A stretch of 64,000 nt of DNA from assembly GCA_963785035.1 (NCBI GenBank), contig CAWATG010000001.1:1-64000 (forward strand). The letters are read 5' to 3'. The first letter of the stretch is position 1. Each line of letters starts with the position of its first letter. Below are positions 1 to 10,011 of this stretch, piece by piece. The stretch comes from CAWATG01 sp963785035 (GTDB lineage Bacteria; Actinomycetota; Acidimicrobiia; IMCC26256; CAWATG01). The translations under genes and the position numbers were made by a program. A model generated the notes under the pieces. That model was given only the letters and a program-made list of their open reading frames with translations. It did no database searches and was not told the origin of the DNA.

Positions 1-126
1 CACGATCCGGGAGCGGCCAGCTACACGAACAGGGTGGTGTTTCTCGCTGATGGAAAGATCGTCGGTGAAATCGACGACCCGACACCCGAGCACATCCTCG
101 ACCGTATGAAACAACTCGGAGACTGA
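1..126 (+). CDS. ABC transporter ATP-binding protein, C-terminal end (partial)
   Basis: The window opens inside this gene. The 41 visible residues read HDPGAASYTNRVVFLADGKI and end in DRMKQLGD followed by TGA. The His with the following 'A.Y..RV..L.DGKIV' strand is the H-loop and last beta-strand of LolD/MacB-type ABC ATPases that partner FtsX-like permeases. The permease reading frame starts a few bases later, so the two form one export operon. ATP hydrolysis here would energise the permease at the cytoplasmic membrane; the substrate is unknown. The family is clear, but nothing can be said about the Walker motifs, which lie outside the window. Confidence 0.85.
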   Translation, partial: HDPGAASYTNRVVFLADGKIVGEIDDPTPEHILDRMKQLGD

Positions 127-132
127 TTCTGC

Positions 133-2837
133 GTGTCGCAGCATCACGGCAAAGGGCTTATGGGCGAAGAAGCTGCGGCTGCTCCTCACCTCGCTCTCTG
201 TTGTCTTGGGTGTCGCTTTCGTTTCAGGAAGTTTCGTTCTCACGGACACCATCAGCGGAATCTTCGACGGGCTGTTCGAGGGCGCCTACGCCAACACTAC
301 GACACAGCGGTACGCAGTTCGATCAAGCTCACATCGAGTCAGCAGGGCCCGAGTCCGGGCACCAACCGCGAAACGATTCCGAAGGACCTGGTCACGACGA
401 TTCGCCGCGAACTTCCCAGCACCGTTGTCGAGGGCCGCTACGTTCAGCGATACCGCGCGGGTCTTCGACCGCGGCAAGGCAATTCAGAACACGCATGCAC
501 CGACGTTTGGAACGGTTTCGGGCACGGACCCCGCTTCTCAACTCCGTCTACAAGCTTGATTCGGGCCATCCGCCACGGAACGGCTCACAGGTCGCCGTCG
601 ACGAGGGCACCACGGAACGTCATGACCTCGCGGTCGGTGACAAGGTATCGATTGGTTTTTCGACTGGCGCGAAGCGGCCGTTCACGATTTCAGGTGTCTT
701 TCGCTTTGGCGATGCTGGGAGTCTCGCAGGCGCAACCATGGCTTCCTTCGACCCCAAGACCTCCGAGGAGGTGCTTGGTGCTGCTGGTCAGTACGACTTG
801 ATTGTCATGCGCAGCACCGCTGGTCTCAGCCAACAAGAGCTGACGGCCGCGGTCGAAGTCCTCCACCTGGCGCGTCAGCTGTGACCGGCAAGGTGTTGGC
901 TGCGGAGACCGCGAGCGAGCTTCAAAAAAATCTCGGCTTCTTCAACATCTTCCTGCTGGTCTTCGCGTTCATCGCGCTGTTCGTGGGCATGTTCATCATT
1001 TACAACACGTTCTCGATCATTGTCGCACAACGCTCGAAGGAACTCGCGTTGCTGCGTGCGATCGGCGCGAGCGGAAGACAGGTGATGCGATCTGTCGCCG
1101 TTGAGGCCTTTGCTACGGGTGTTGTTTCATCCTTGCTCGGTATCGCCGCCGGTATCGGTCTCGCGATCACACTCAAAGCGACGTTTGGCGCCGCCGGCTT
1201 TTCGTTACCGGATGGCCCCACGGTGATTCTGCCCAGGACGCTGATTGTGAGCTTTGCCGCGGGAGTCATCGTGACGTTCGTATCGGCGATCTTTCCCGCA
1301 CGAGCGCGCTCCGCCCGCGTTCCGCCGGTTGCTGCGATCCGCGAGCAGGTCTATTCACCGGGGCAGGGGAACGGGCGCTATTGGACCGGGAGCTTCGTGA
1401 CCATTGCCGGAGCGGGTCTCTTAGCTCTGGGTCTTGTTGGGAACCTCATCGAGATCGTTGGATTGGCCACTGGTCTGGTGTTCATCGGCGTTGCAATGTT
1501 GAGCCCCTTGTTCACCGCGACCGTTCGCGCGGTTTATCGGGGCGGGGCCAGCACATCAGGACGGCATTACTGGCGAGCTGGCGCGAGAAAATGCACTCCG
1601 CAATCCGCGCCGGACAGCGTCGACCGCGTCGGCATTGATGATCGGTCTCACGCTCATCAGCCTTGTGGCAATCACGAGCTCGTCGATCAAGTCGACGTTG
1701 TCGAGCGTCCTCGACGAATCCGTCGCCGCAGACTTCTTCGTGCAATCCGCTGCGCAGGGCCAGCCTTTCTCGAATGACGTCGTTGCTGCGCTTCGGAGTA
1801 ACGATGCAACCGAGATCCGGCCGGCTTCGCGCCAGTGAGTCAAGGTCGGTGAGGACTCCAAGCTTCTGCTGGCGACAGACGGTAGGTACCTTGCCGAGAC
1901 ATTCTCCGTTGAAATGACGACAGGCTCGTTGGCGTCCTTGAAAGATCACGGCGTGATCATCTTCGATGATGTTGCCAAGGAGAAGAAGTTGAGCATCGGT
2001 AGCACGCTGCAGATGCGATTCGCTTCGCAGGGTTACGCTCCGGTCGAGGTTCCGGTGGTCGGCACCTACGCCGAGAACCGAGCACTGAGCACCAACTACC
2101 TCCTCTCATTGAAGGACTTCGAGCGCTACTTCGGTCCCGACCAGCAGGGCGACATCTTCGCTGCCGTCAGCGTTCCAGAGGGTCACACCGTCGCCGAAGC
2201 CGCGGACAATGAAGGCTGTGACGAGTCGTTATCCCGTCAAGATTCAGGACCAGGACGACTTCATCGGTGATGCCGAGGCGCAACTCGACCAGATCGTGAA
2301 CCTGGTGTTCATCCTTCTTGCGCTGTCGGTGTTTATCGCCGTGATCGGTGTCATCAACACGCTGACCTTGTCGGTCATCGAACGAACCCACGAGCTCGGT
2401 CTTCTCCGAGCGGTCGGCATGTCGCAGCGACAATCTCACCGTGATGATTCGATGGGAAGCCATGATTATCGGGGTTTTCGGGGGTGTCCTGGGTATCGCG
2501 CTCGGCGCGCTGTTCGGGCGTGCGCTGGTCCTTGCGCTCGCCGATGAAGGATTGAAGTTTGCGCTGCCCGGGGCGTCGCTCTGGTCGATCGTCGTCATCG
2601 TCGCGGCCAGCGTTCGGGTTTTCGAGATTCAGTTTTTGGAAGGCGATCGGAATATGCCTCCCGCTCATCGTGATTTTTAGTGCAGGTAGAACAAACGGAT
2701 TCTCATCGTTGAATGTTCCCGGTGGGCAGCTGGTGAACTACACGGTGCTTGCCGCCATCGTCGGACTGGCGGCAGCGGCGTGGCCGAGTTGGCGAGCTTC
2801 GAAGCTCGATGTACTGGAGGCCGTCTCGACGCAGTAG
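133..2837 (+). pseudogene. FtsX-like (MacB-type) ABC transporter permease, multiply frameshifted
   Basis: Across several frames the sequence encodes a typical actinobacterial ABC permease of about 850 residues. An N-terminal membrane segment lies near 170-260 (VVLGVAFVSGSFVLTD). A first FtsX domain (FNIFLLVFAFIALFVGMFII, then LALLRAIGAS) lies near 930-1340. A second half contains a NALRNPRRTAS-like stretch near 1590 and LGLLRAVGMS near 2400. Reading it through needs shifts near 135, 305, 455, 540, 865, 1545, 1590, 2205 and 2435, and there is an in-frame TGA at 1836. The last 200 bases look chimeric: two different C-terminal membrane segments follow each other before the canonical WPSWRASKLDVLEAVSTQ end. 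Either the gene is dead or this stretch of the assembly is poor. Neighbouring genes show the same indels, which favours the second. Confidence 0.75.
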
Positions 2838-2849
2838 CCGGCCCGTGCT

Positions 2850-3885
2850 TCAGAGTCGCCGGGTGGCGTAGCGTGCCGCCGCGAGGAAGATGCGATCGTT
2901 GCTTCGTTGGTACTCGCGAAGGCAGGCCTCGCACATCTTGATCGCATGTTCGTCACCACTTTCGACGGCGGCGCTGATGATGGCTTCGATGTCGATGGCT
3001 TCGATGTCGCCGAGTTCGCCGACCAGTCGCGAGTCACCGCGGTGTCGGATCAATGCCATACCGTTCGAGCGGATCGCGGCCACAGCCTGCCAGAGGTAGG
3101 CGAAGAGCTGGCGTTGGTGCTCGGCATCCAGGAACGGTAGCAGGATGCGCTGCAGCCGGAGCCGTCACGGTGTGGACGAAGACAATCGGAAACGAGTACG
3201 GCGTTTCGCGAGGTACACATCGGCGAACGCTGCCGTGATGGCGTCGATCGCCCCGTCGATGTCGGAAGGCTCGCGCAGCGTGTCGAGCACCACTGCCAGG
3301 CGCGGTTCGGCGTCGACGTGTTGTGCAACCGCAGTTGTGATGAACCCCTTTCGTGCTCCCGTGGCCAGAGGATGCAGGGCCGGAAGCACCTCGGCGACCG
3401 AGCGAATTCCCCGCAGGTGTGGGTCGCCCAGCTCCTGATAGGTCGCCGCCCAATAACCGAGCCCTTTGGCGAGTTCATGTCGGCGGACCGGACTGTCTCG
3501 CTCGGTGACAGCCCGAACCGCGTGTGCCGTCCTCAGGAGGCCGTGCGTTGCTGCGGCGAACACGCCCGGCGCCAGTCGTGGTACCCACCGAGCGATGACC
3601 TCGGAGCAGGACAACTCGTCGAGTTCTTGGACGAAGAGGTCCAACCAGTCGGTCGCGCGATCCTCGATTCCACCGCGGTATGCCATGTGCCGCTCTCGAT
3701 CGCCGCTACCCGTGGACGTTGCGGATCGAGGTGGCGAATGTGGTGCTGGAGCCACGCTTCCACCTCGTCCTCACGGCCGAGTCGGTAAGCGCTACGACGA
3801 CCATCGGGCCGTGATCCGAGAATCCGCCAGCGAAGACGAAGTCGTACGGAGCGAGCCGTGCATAGGCATCGTCGAGAACGCTCAT
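2850..3885 (-). CDS. Questin oxidase-like (DUF4243) family protein, frameshifted
   Basis: ATG at 3885 follows a strong ribosome site (AGGAGG, 6 bases upstream). The product begins MSVLDDAYARLAPYDFVFAG and continues in other frames with EDEVEAWLQHHIRHLDPQRP, then APGVFAAATHGLLRTAHAVR and LGYWAATYQELGDP, which are hallmarks of the questin oxidase / DUF4243 family. The C-terminal piece IDIEAIISAAVESGDEHAIK closes the gene at 2850. Shifts are needed near 3783, 3700, 3175 and 3100. In fungi the family carries out Baeyer-Villiger-type ring opening of anthraquinones; the bacterial role is unknown. It sits 20 bases behind purE on the same strand and is probably cotranscribed. The frameshifts look like sequence errors because the conserved blocks are all present in order. 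Confidence 0.7.
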
Positions 3886-3905
3886 TCACGCCTCCTACCC
3901 GTTTG

Positions 3906-4392
3906 TCAAGAGGGCCGTGAGAATCTCCGCGTCACAGCGCTATCGGTAGCCTTGACGTTCTGGGAGAGGGTCGCTTGGAATGTAGCCATCTTGGAGAGCA
4001 GTGCGGTGTCGGCGACACCGAGGATCCGAATGGCGAGCAGTCCTGCATTTCGGGCATTGTCGGATCGCGACGGTCACGACGGGAATGCCCGCAGGCATCT
4101 GCACGATCGAGAGCAGCGAGTCGAGTCCGTCGAGCGCTGGGAGCGCTACGGGGACGCCGATCACGGGGAGCGTCGTGAGCGATGCCGCCATGCCCGGAAG
4201 GTGAGCGGCGCCGCCGGCGCCGGCAATGATGACTTTCAATCCTCGCAGCGCAGCGCTCGACGCATACTCGACGAGTACATCAGGGGTGCGGTGCGCCGAG
4301 ACGATCCGCACTTCGTGGGTGACGCCAAATTCGTCGAGCGTGTCGACCGCAGCGCCCATGACTGCGAGGTCCGACTCGCTGCCCATGATCAC
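3906..4392 (-). CDS. purE: N5-carboxyaminoimidazole ribonucleotide mutase PurE
   Basis: PurE converts N5-CAIR to CAIR in purine synthesis. The N-terminal VIMGSESDLAVM loop, the SAHRTPD substrate-binding motif and GAGGAAHLPGMAA are all intact. A single frameshift near 4060-4080 breaks the C-terminal third. In the neighbouring frame it continues as RILGVADTALLSKMATFQAT, as in full-length PurE, and stops at 3906, giving about 160 residues, the normal size. The start is uncertain: GTG at 4392 fits best, since no in-frame ATG lies further upstream. purK is not next to it; a sulfatase gene precedes it. As an essential-pathway enzyme with one indel, it argues for sequence error, not pseudogenisation. 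Confidence 0.85.
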
Positions 4393-4449
4393 TCCGACCG
4401 ACAGATTAGGATGCCATGGCCCGAATCTAACGTTCCTGGCAACAGTCCA

Positions 4450-6031
4450 TCAGGTCCGACAGGTCGCGCCCTTGCAGCGGAGGATTTCTTCCATGCGGGC
4501 CTGGAACCTGGTCAGTCCCTTGTAGACCAGCTTGGAGAATGGGCTGCTCAAGAGGTTGTGCAACTGGTCCATCCGCGCAGGTCGTACAGCTCATATTCGT
4601 GCGGCGACTTGGTTGTTCCATCGCCGTACCACTCGATGTAGGTGTACCGCTGGGTTCTCAACGCCCGATAGCTCGGGATCTCCTGTCCGATGACCCCAAT
4701 TGCAAAGAAGTTGATCAGTTCCGGCGGCAGCTCGGGGACGATTCCCGCACTCGCCCCACCGGTGACATATTGGGCAACAATGAGTGCGCCAGCGGGAAAG
4801 ACGGTATCAGCGGACTAACGATCAAGGCGCTGGATCTCCACCACGGTGAAGGCGCGGGCAAGCGTCAGGAACATCGGGAAGAAATAAGTATCGAGGACAA
4901 AGCCCTTCGGTGCGCCTCGTGATACCCGGTCCCGCAATGGCCAATGGCACACGCAAGGATTCTTCGTAAGGAGCCATCTTGTGGATCAGGCGGTGCGAAC
5001 CGTTGTTGTAGCCGTTGTCCGAGGTGAAGACGAAGATCGTGTTGTCGAGATCCCCGGTGCGATCGAGTGCACGCGCAACGTCGTCAACCATGTCGTTGAA
5101 CGCCATCATCGAACCCATCCGATTCCGGTAGTCGATCTCGGCGAATGGCAGGACAGCCGACCGTACGGTCCCGGAGATCCGTAACCACGCAGGCTTGTCA
5201 CTGAGATCCGGTTCGTTGTAGTTCGGAGGTCGCGGCATCGCTCGCGTGAATAGGCGTTGTCGGGTCGCTCAGGGGCGGGGAGCGGGAGATGGGGGGCGGT
5301 GGAGGAGGTAGAGGAACAGCGGCTGGTGAGGATCCGGGCATTGGATTGACGAATGCAGTCGACGCTCTTCGTGCGACGACATCTGTCGAGTAGCTCGCAG
5401 CATCGGTGCGGTAGTGCTTGAGCACACCGTCTGGTTGAGGACGTAGTCGTATGCGTTGTAGAGCTTCTGGTGTACGCCGACGTCGCTCTCGTCCCAACGG
5501 GCGCCACGTGGCCGGCGAGGCGGCCTCGATGCCGTTCATGTAATTGCCGATCAGCGCATTCGGTAACCGGCGGCTTGGAGCGCGGGTCCATGGAACCCTT
5601 CTCGCCACCGTTCTTGACGAACGTTGCCCAGCCGCCGGTGTCGCCTCGTTGTTGCGTACGCCGGTGTTGTGCGCGTACTTGCCGGTCAGAGTTTCGGACG
5701 CGCCGGGCAACAGATGGGTTCGCGCGAAGGAATTGGTGAAGGTCACACCGCGATCGGCGATGAGTGCCTTGGTCTTCGGCATGACATCCCAATAGGGCGT
5801 CACGGTTGGCGTCGAGATGATCAGCGAGGATGAAGACGATCTTGGGGCGGGTGCCGGCGAGTGTCGGTGCGGCGTTCGCGGGCCTGGGGATGTGCCGAGG
5901 CCGAACGCCATTGCGAGCAACGCTGCGAGGAGGAGGCGATCGGGACGAGCGAACGTCGGCGACGCGGCGAAACGTCGTTGGTGCGAAGATTTGGACCGAT
6001 GAGTGGTGCCTCCGGTAGTAATGAGACGCAC
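4450..6031 (-). CDS. Exported sulfatase (alkaline phosphatase superfamily), frameshifted
   Basis: Assembled over several frames this is a type I sulfatase of about 500 residues. It has a hydrophobic N-terminal segment (LLLAALLAMAFGLG), metal-ligand start KIVFILADHLDAN, WDVMPKTKALIADRGVTFTN, TGKYAHNTG, then FNDMVDDVARALDRTGDLDN and FVFTSDNG. It ends with SSPFSKLVYKGLTRFQARM and a TGA at 4450. The catalytic C-x-P-x-R box at about 5690-5715 is hidden. Restoring two single missing bases gives NPSCCPARSETLTG, with a Cys that could become formylglycine. At least six indels are required. Substrates could be sulfated glycans or other sulfate esters outside the cell. The start at 6031 is a guess because the signal region is itself shifted. 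It runs in the same direction as gmd upstream and purE downstream. Confidence 0.7.
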
Positions 6032-6049
6032 AGCGTTGTTGCCCTGGCA

Positions 6050-7112
6050 TCATGGGGATGCGAGAGATTTGTAAGGAGACGGTGAAGGGAATGCCGCCCA
6101 TCCGCTGGGCGAGCCCGCTCTCGCCGCTGGCTCTACCGACGCATCTTGCGGTTGCTCGAATGCCAGGTCGTGCTCGTACATCCTGCGTACGGGTTCCTCG
6201 AAGGGGACCTTCGGCTTCAGCCGAGCTTCTCGTGGGCCTTGGTGGCATCGCCGATCAGGAGATCGACCTCCGCCGGACGGTCGAAGCGTGTGTCGGTGCT
6301 CGACAAAGCGTTCCAGTGGTCGTAGCCGGCGATCCTGAAGGCAGTTCCAAGAATTCGCGGATCGAGTGCGTCTCGCCGGTGGCGACGACGTAGTCGTCGG
6401 GCTGGTCCTGCTGGAGCATGAGCCACATGGCCTCGACGTAGGTCGCCCTCGTAGGCCAGGTCGACGTGAGGCGTCGCAGGTTTCGAGACGGATCGATTCC
6501 TGTATTCCCAGCTTGATACGTGGAAGAGAGTTTCGTGATTTTGCGTGTGACGAACTCGAGGCCGCGCTTTTCGCCCTCGTGGTTGAAGAGGATTCCCGAG
6601 GACGCGTGCATGCCATAGGACTCGCGGTAGTTCATGGTCATGTAGTGACCGAAGACCTTGGCAACGCCGTATGGGGATCTCGGGTGAAACGGCGTGAGCT
6701 CTGTCTGGGGAGTTTCGCGAACCTTGCCGAACTTCTCCGATGACGAGGCTTGATAGAAACGGATTGGGTTGTTGTAGGTGCCAGTCCCCATGATGCGCAC
6801 CGCGTCGAGCATGCGGAGCACGCCCAGTCCCGTGATGTCGCCGGTCAACTCCGGTTGCTTGAAGGACAGCTGCACGAAGCTGATCGCGCCCAGGTTGTAC
6901 ACCTCGTCCGGTTGTACCTGCTCCACAGCTGCGATGAGCGACGCATTGTCCGTGAGGTCGCCGTCGACCAACTCGATCTTCGGGTTCTCTTCGGTGATCA
7001 TCTCGGCTTTGGGATTGTTCTGGCCCCGAACCATCCCGAAGACCTGGTAACCCTTGCCAACGAGGAGCTCGGCGAGGTGGCGGCCGTCCTGTCCGGTGAT
7101 TCCGGTGATCAA
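6050..7112 (-). CDS. gmd: GDP-mannose 4,6-dehydratase
   Basis: This short-chain dehydrogenase converts GDP-D-mannose to GDP-4-keto-6-deoxymannose, a precursor of fucose-, rhamnose- or perosamine-type sugars in surface glycans. Visible are the Rossmann loop ITGITGQDGRHLAE, ASSSEKFGK with the catalytic Ser/Glu, the YGVAKVFGHYM (YxxxK) active site and HEGEKRGLEFVTRKI. Around 6455-6490 the expected 'NLDAKRDWG.A.DYVEAMW' is garbled by compensating indels, and another shift near 6350 moves the C-terminus to a new frame (DRPAEVDLLIGDATKAHEKL). The natural start is probably an ATG at 7129 (MKR-ALITG), put out of frame by a tandem AACGT duplication. The annotated start uses TTG at 7112. Confidence 0.85.
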
Positions 7113-7165
7113 TGCACGTTACGTTTCATCCCTACGACGCTACTCGCCGTCCTAGGCGCCTCGTA

Positions 7166-7596
7166 TTACTCGGAGGGTCTCCATTCCGGGTCGAGCTGGA
7201 GCAGGAACTCGGTGCAACGCTGTGCTTCATCGTGTTCTCCGATAGCGGCCGCGGCCTGCCGGAGCCCATCCAAGGACCTGAGAAAGCCTTGGTTCGTTTC
7301 ATGGCGCCAGCGCACATATCCCGATCCCCGCCATCCGGACTGACGCAGTCGATCGAGGCCGTGGTGGTAGCCGGATCGGAAATATGCGTATTGCTCGACG
7401 GGATCACGGGCGACTTCGCCGAGGCGAGCCCATGCATCGAGAAAGCGCGGCCATCGCGCGACGACCGCGGCGATCGCCTCGCGCCGCGAGTCCACCGGTT
7501 GGCCGAGTGCGTCCGCGAGGGCGCTGAGCATTTCGGGTGCCTCGGGAGAAAGTACGGTTCGGGAGGTCCGCTGCGGGTGAGATGAATGTCGGGCAT
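7166..7596 (-). CDS. DUF3151 family protein
   Basis: About 142 residues. After one frameshift near 7560, the protein reads MPDIHLTRSGPP then TVLSPEAPEMLSALADALG, RWPRFLDAWARLGEVAR, YAYFRSGYHHGLDRLRQSGW and FLRSLDGLRQAAAAIGEHDE. These are the signature blocks of the actinobacterial DUF3151 family, with a 'Y.Y.R.GYHRGLD.LR..GW' core. Its function is not known. The helical repeats and Trp-rich core suggest a small TPR-like or protein-binding module. It is divergent from the phosphatase gene at 7630, with only 33 bases between the starts, so the two promoters must overlap or be leaderless. It is confidently recognised as a family; nothing is inferred about its role. Confidence 0.75.
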
Positions 7597-7616
7597 CTCC
7601 AGAATCTAGGTGCCGA

Positions 7617-7622
7617 TAGCAT
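7617..7622 (+). promoter_or_regulatory. Candidate leaderless -10 element (TAGCAT) for the phosphatase gene
   Basis: TAGCAT lies exactly seven bases before the ATG at 7630, and no ribosome-binding site is present. Actinobacterial -10 elements (TANNNT) start transcription about seven bases downstream, which would make the transcript begin at the start codon. The same hexamer at the same distance precedes dnaX. Confidence 0.45.
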
Positions 7623-7629
7623 CGCGACC

Positions 7630-8304
7630 ATGTCCGAGACCACCGCCGCCACACGATTCATCCTGGTTCGCCATGCGGTGACGCCCGAGACTGGTCCCAA
7701 ACTGTCAGGCCGGACTCCGGGAATCGACCTTTCCGATGAGGGCCGGAAGCAGGCAGCGCACACGGGCCAGCGCCTGTCGCCGTTGCCAATCAGCGCGGTG
7801 TACGTGAGTCCTATCGAACGGACGAGTCAAACTGCTGCGGCGATCGCTGCGCACCATCGCCTCACGGTTCGGCCGCTGCCAGGCGTGCTCGAGGCGGACT
7901 ATGGCGAGTGGACGGGTGGCACAATTGCGGAGCTGGCGAAGACGGATCTTTGGAAGGTCGTGCAGCGTTCGCCTTCGCGTGCGCGATTTCCGGGTGGAGA
8001 GTCGATTGGCGAGATGCAGGCTCGGATGGTCACCGCACTCGAATCCGTTGTGTCCGATCATGTCGGTGAGGTCATTGTCGTGGTGTCGCACGCCGATCCC
8101 ATCAAGTCGGCGATCGCCCATTACAGCGGTGTGCACCTCGACCTGTTCCAGCGGATTGTGGTCGCGCCTGCTTCGATCACCGTGTTCGAGCTCGGCCCAC
8201 ACGGCGCCTCGATGGTGAAATGCAACGACACCGGTTCCCTTGACGACCTCGCACGTGACATCGCTCCAAAGCAGGCACAGACCGCCGAACCAGAAGGGGA
8301 TTGA
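7630..8304 (+). CDS. Histidine phosphatase family protein (MSMEG_4193-type)
   Basis: 224 residues. It has the phosphoglycerate-mutase/acid-phosphatase fold: the RHG-type phospho-acceptor region FILVRHAVTPETGPKLSGRT (RHA in place of RHG), YVSPIERTSQTAAAIAAHH, a YGEWTGG loop, FPGGES and the second histidine in IVVVSHADPIKSAIAHYSG. The family member next to DUF3090 in actinobacteria is annotated as an MSMEG_4193-type phosphomutase-like protein of unknown substrate. It is followed after six bases by DUF3090 and then by the SCO1664-type kinase. This conserved trio suggests a shared, still undefined task. ATG at 7630 is chosen over upstream in-frame codons because the RHA motif then sits at the usual distance from the N-terminus. 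Confidence 0.85.
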   Translation: MSETTAATRFILVRHAVTPETGPKLSGRTPGIDLSDEGRKQAAHTGQRLSPLPISAVYVSPIERTSQTAAAIAAHHRLTVRPLPGVLEADYGEWTGGTIAELAKTDLWKVVQRSPSRARFPGGESIGEMQARMVTALESVVSDHVGEVIVVVSHADPIKSAIAHYSGVHLDLFQRIVVAPASITVFELGPHGASMVKCNDTGSLDDLARDIAPKQAQTAEPEGD

Positions 8305-8310
8305 TCGATC

Positions 8311-8870
8311 ATGTCGGAGATGATTGACCTCGGTCCCCTCGATGCGCTTGTCGTCGGCGCTGTCGGTGAACCCGGTCGGCGAACATTCCTGATCCAGGCT
8401 CGTGCCGCGGAAACTGGCTCACCGTGTTGGTCGAGAAGCAGCAGGTGGCGATGTTGGCTGCTGAATCGATCGCGTTTCTGGATCAGGTCGCGGAGGAATT
8501 TCCCGAGCCTGCGGTCGAGGCTGTCGACGTTGCCAATATCGATACCGAGCTCTTTGAGCCGATGGTCCCGTTGTTCCGTGCACAGCTCATCGGCTTGGGA
8601 TTTGACACGGATCGTGAACTCGTCTTGCTCGAACTGCGTGAGCGCCCGGAGGCCGACGATGAAGATCCTGGCGAGCCCGAACGCGACGAGGATTGGCTCG
8701 ACGGAGACGACACCGGCATCGGCTACGTCGCACGGGTGTATGCGACGCGTGCGCAGGTACGCAAGATGGCCTCGCATGGGACCGAGGTCGTCCTGGCGGG
8801 GAGACTCCCATGCCCCTTGTGTGATCAACCGATTGATCCAGCAGGGCACATCTGTCCACGTTGGAACTGA
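8311..8870 (+). CDS. DUF3090 family protein, one frameshift
   Basis: About 186 residues in two frames joined near 8418. The N-terminal part reads LGPLDALVVGAVGEPGRRTF and, after the shift, WLTVLVEKQQVAMLAAES, IAFLDQVAEEFPEPAVEAVD. The C-terminus CPLCDQPIDPAGHICPRWN carries a CxxC...C zinc-binding knuckle typical of DUF3090. Function is unknown. In actinobacteria the family is nearly always beside the phosphomutase-like and SCO1664-type genes, as here, and often near mycothiol genes. The central acidic stretch (about 8640-8710, many Asp/Glu) is normal for the family. The indel lies between two well-conserved blocks and looks like a base-calling slip in 'gcggaaactggctc'. Confidence 0.8.
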
Positions 8871-8919
8871 CCGACTCCATTGACTGATTACAAGATCTGA
8901 CTCACGACGGTGCCTGACG

Positions 8920-9682
8920 ATGGCTGAAATGCCGGAGCGGTCGCTCCAACTTCCCGCAGAGCCCGCGCTCGATGGCAGTGACGCGCTCGAGGTTTTGCGT
9001 GAGGGCGAGATGGAAGTGCTTGGTCGTCTTGCGTGGTCGTCCAATACCACGCTGCTTGCGGTGTTGACGGTGAATGGCGTTGCAATGCCCGTCGTGTACA
9101 AGCCGCGCCGTGGTGAACGACCATTGTGGGATTTCGCCGACGGAACGTTGTGTCAACGCGAGGTTGCGACGTTCGAGGTTTCCGACGCGCTCGGATGGGG
9201 AATCGTGCCCGAGACGGTGCTGCGCGAACGGACCGTATGGCATCGGTATGGTCCAGCGCTTCGTCGAGCACGACCCTGACGAGCATTACTTCGCTCTGAT
9301 TGACGAGCATGTCGAGGAACTCGTCCGCTTCGCCGTTCTCGACGTGATCGTGAACAACGTGGACCGTAAGGGCGGTCACGTGCTGCGGTCCACGCGGACT
9401 GGGGAGCTGCACGGCATCGACCATGGACTGGCCTTTCATCTGCATCCCAAGCTGCGAACGGTCATTTGGGACTTCGCCGGCAATGAGGTTCCTGCGGAGC
9501 TCCTTGATCAAGTCTGCGGATTGTTGGAGAACTTCGAACGAGATCTCGCCAGCCGATTGGCGCCGTTGCTGACCGCGCTTGAGATCGAAGGCGCGCTGCT
9601 GCGGGCGGGGCAGCTCCTCGAAGCCCGAACCCTTCCACATCGAGTCCAGGGCCACTCCTCGATGCCCTGGCCCCTGATCTAG
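8920..9682 (+). CDS. SCO1664 family protein (PI3K/PI4K-like kinase fold), one frameshift
   Basis: About 253 residues. The N-terminal half reads LDGSDALEVLREGEMEVLGR, VYKPRRGERPLWDFADGTLC (nucleotide-binding Lys in YKP) and SDALGWGIVPETVLR. After a shift near 9248 it continues MVQRFVEHDPDEHYF, VLDVIVNNVDRKGGHVL (catalytic N-N-x-D-R-K-x-G-H) and GIDHGLAFH (metal-binding D-H-G). These are the motifs of the SCO1664/PI3K-like family found in the actinobacterial trio. Neither substrate nor product is known. The C-terminus ends a few bases before the convergent gene at 9679, so the two 3' ends overlap by four bases. ATG at 8920 is accepted; the preceding 49 bases hold no other feature. Confidence 0.8.
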
Positions 9683-10011
9683 CGAGCGGCGATAGCAGCT
9701 GCGGGATCGTGGAAGAAACGCGACCGGGGCAAGACATGATTGGCCCCGTCGAGCGTGGCCATGTCGAGTGCTGCGGTATCGACATGTGAGCCGAATGCAA
9801 CAATGCGTGCGTTGGGCGAAGCATTGCGCAATGGTTTGATCGCGCCGGCGTGTTTGGCAAGGTCCACAATGACGACGTCTGCAGCCGTGCACGCTTCGAT
9901 ATCGCGCACGAATGTCACGACCTCGAGTGCCGCGGACAGTTTGGAGCGGTCCATCAAGTCGTCAACGAGCGCAAGAACCGTTCGCGGGTCCGCGTCCGAG
10001 GTGCCGCTCAC
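9679..10011 (-). CDS. Small receiver-like protein
   Basis: 110 residues resembling a degenerate CheY-like alpha/beta fold: TVLALVDDLMDRSKLSAAL at the N-terminus, VVIVDLA at the place of the phospho-acceptor strand, RIVAFGSHVD, and a final GANHVLPRSRFFHD. An Asp in VDLA could be the acceptor, but the acidic pair and the Thr/Lys signature are poorly conserved. ATG overlaps the stop of the upstream FrhB-like gene (ATGA), so the two are translationally coupled. It may be a signalling partner or structural accessory; no function is assigned. Confidence 0.55.
   Translation of the reverse strand: MSGTSDADPRTVLALVDDLMDRSKLSAALEVVTFVRDIEACTAADVVIVDLAKHAGAIKPLRNASPNARIVAFGSHVDTAALDMATLDGANHVLPRSRFFHDPAAAIAAR

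Noticed and set aside
3466..4641. Long plus-strand ORF of 391 codons
   Set aside because: It lies antisense to the questin oxidase-like gene, purE and the sulfatase end, has Arg-rich composition and resembles no family.
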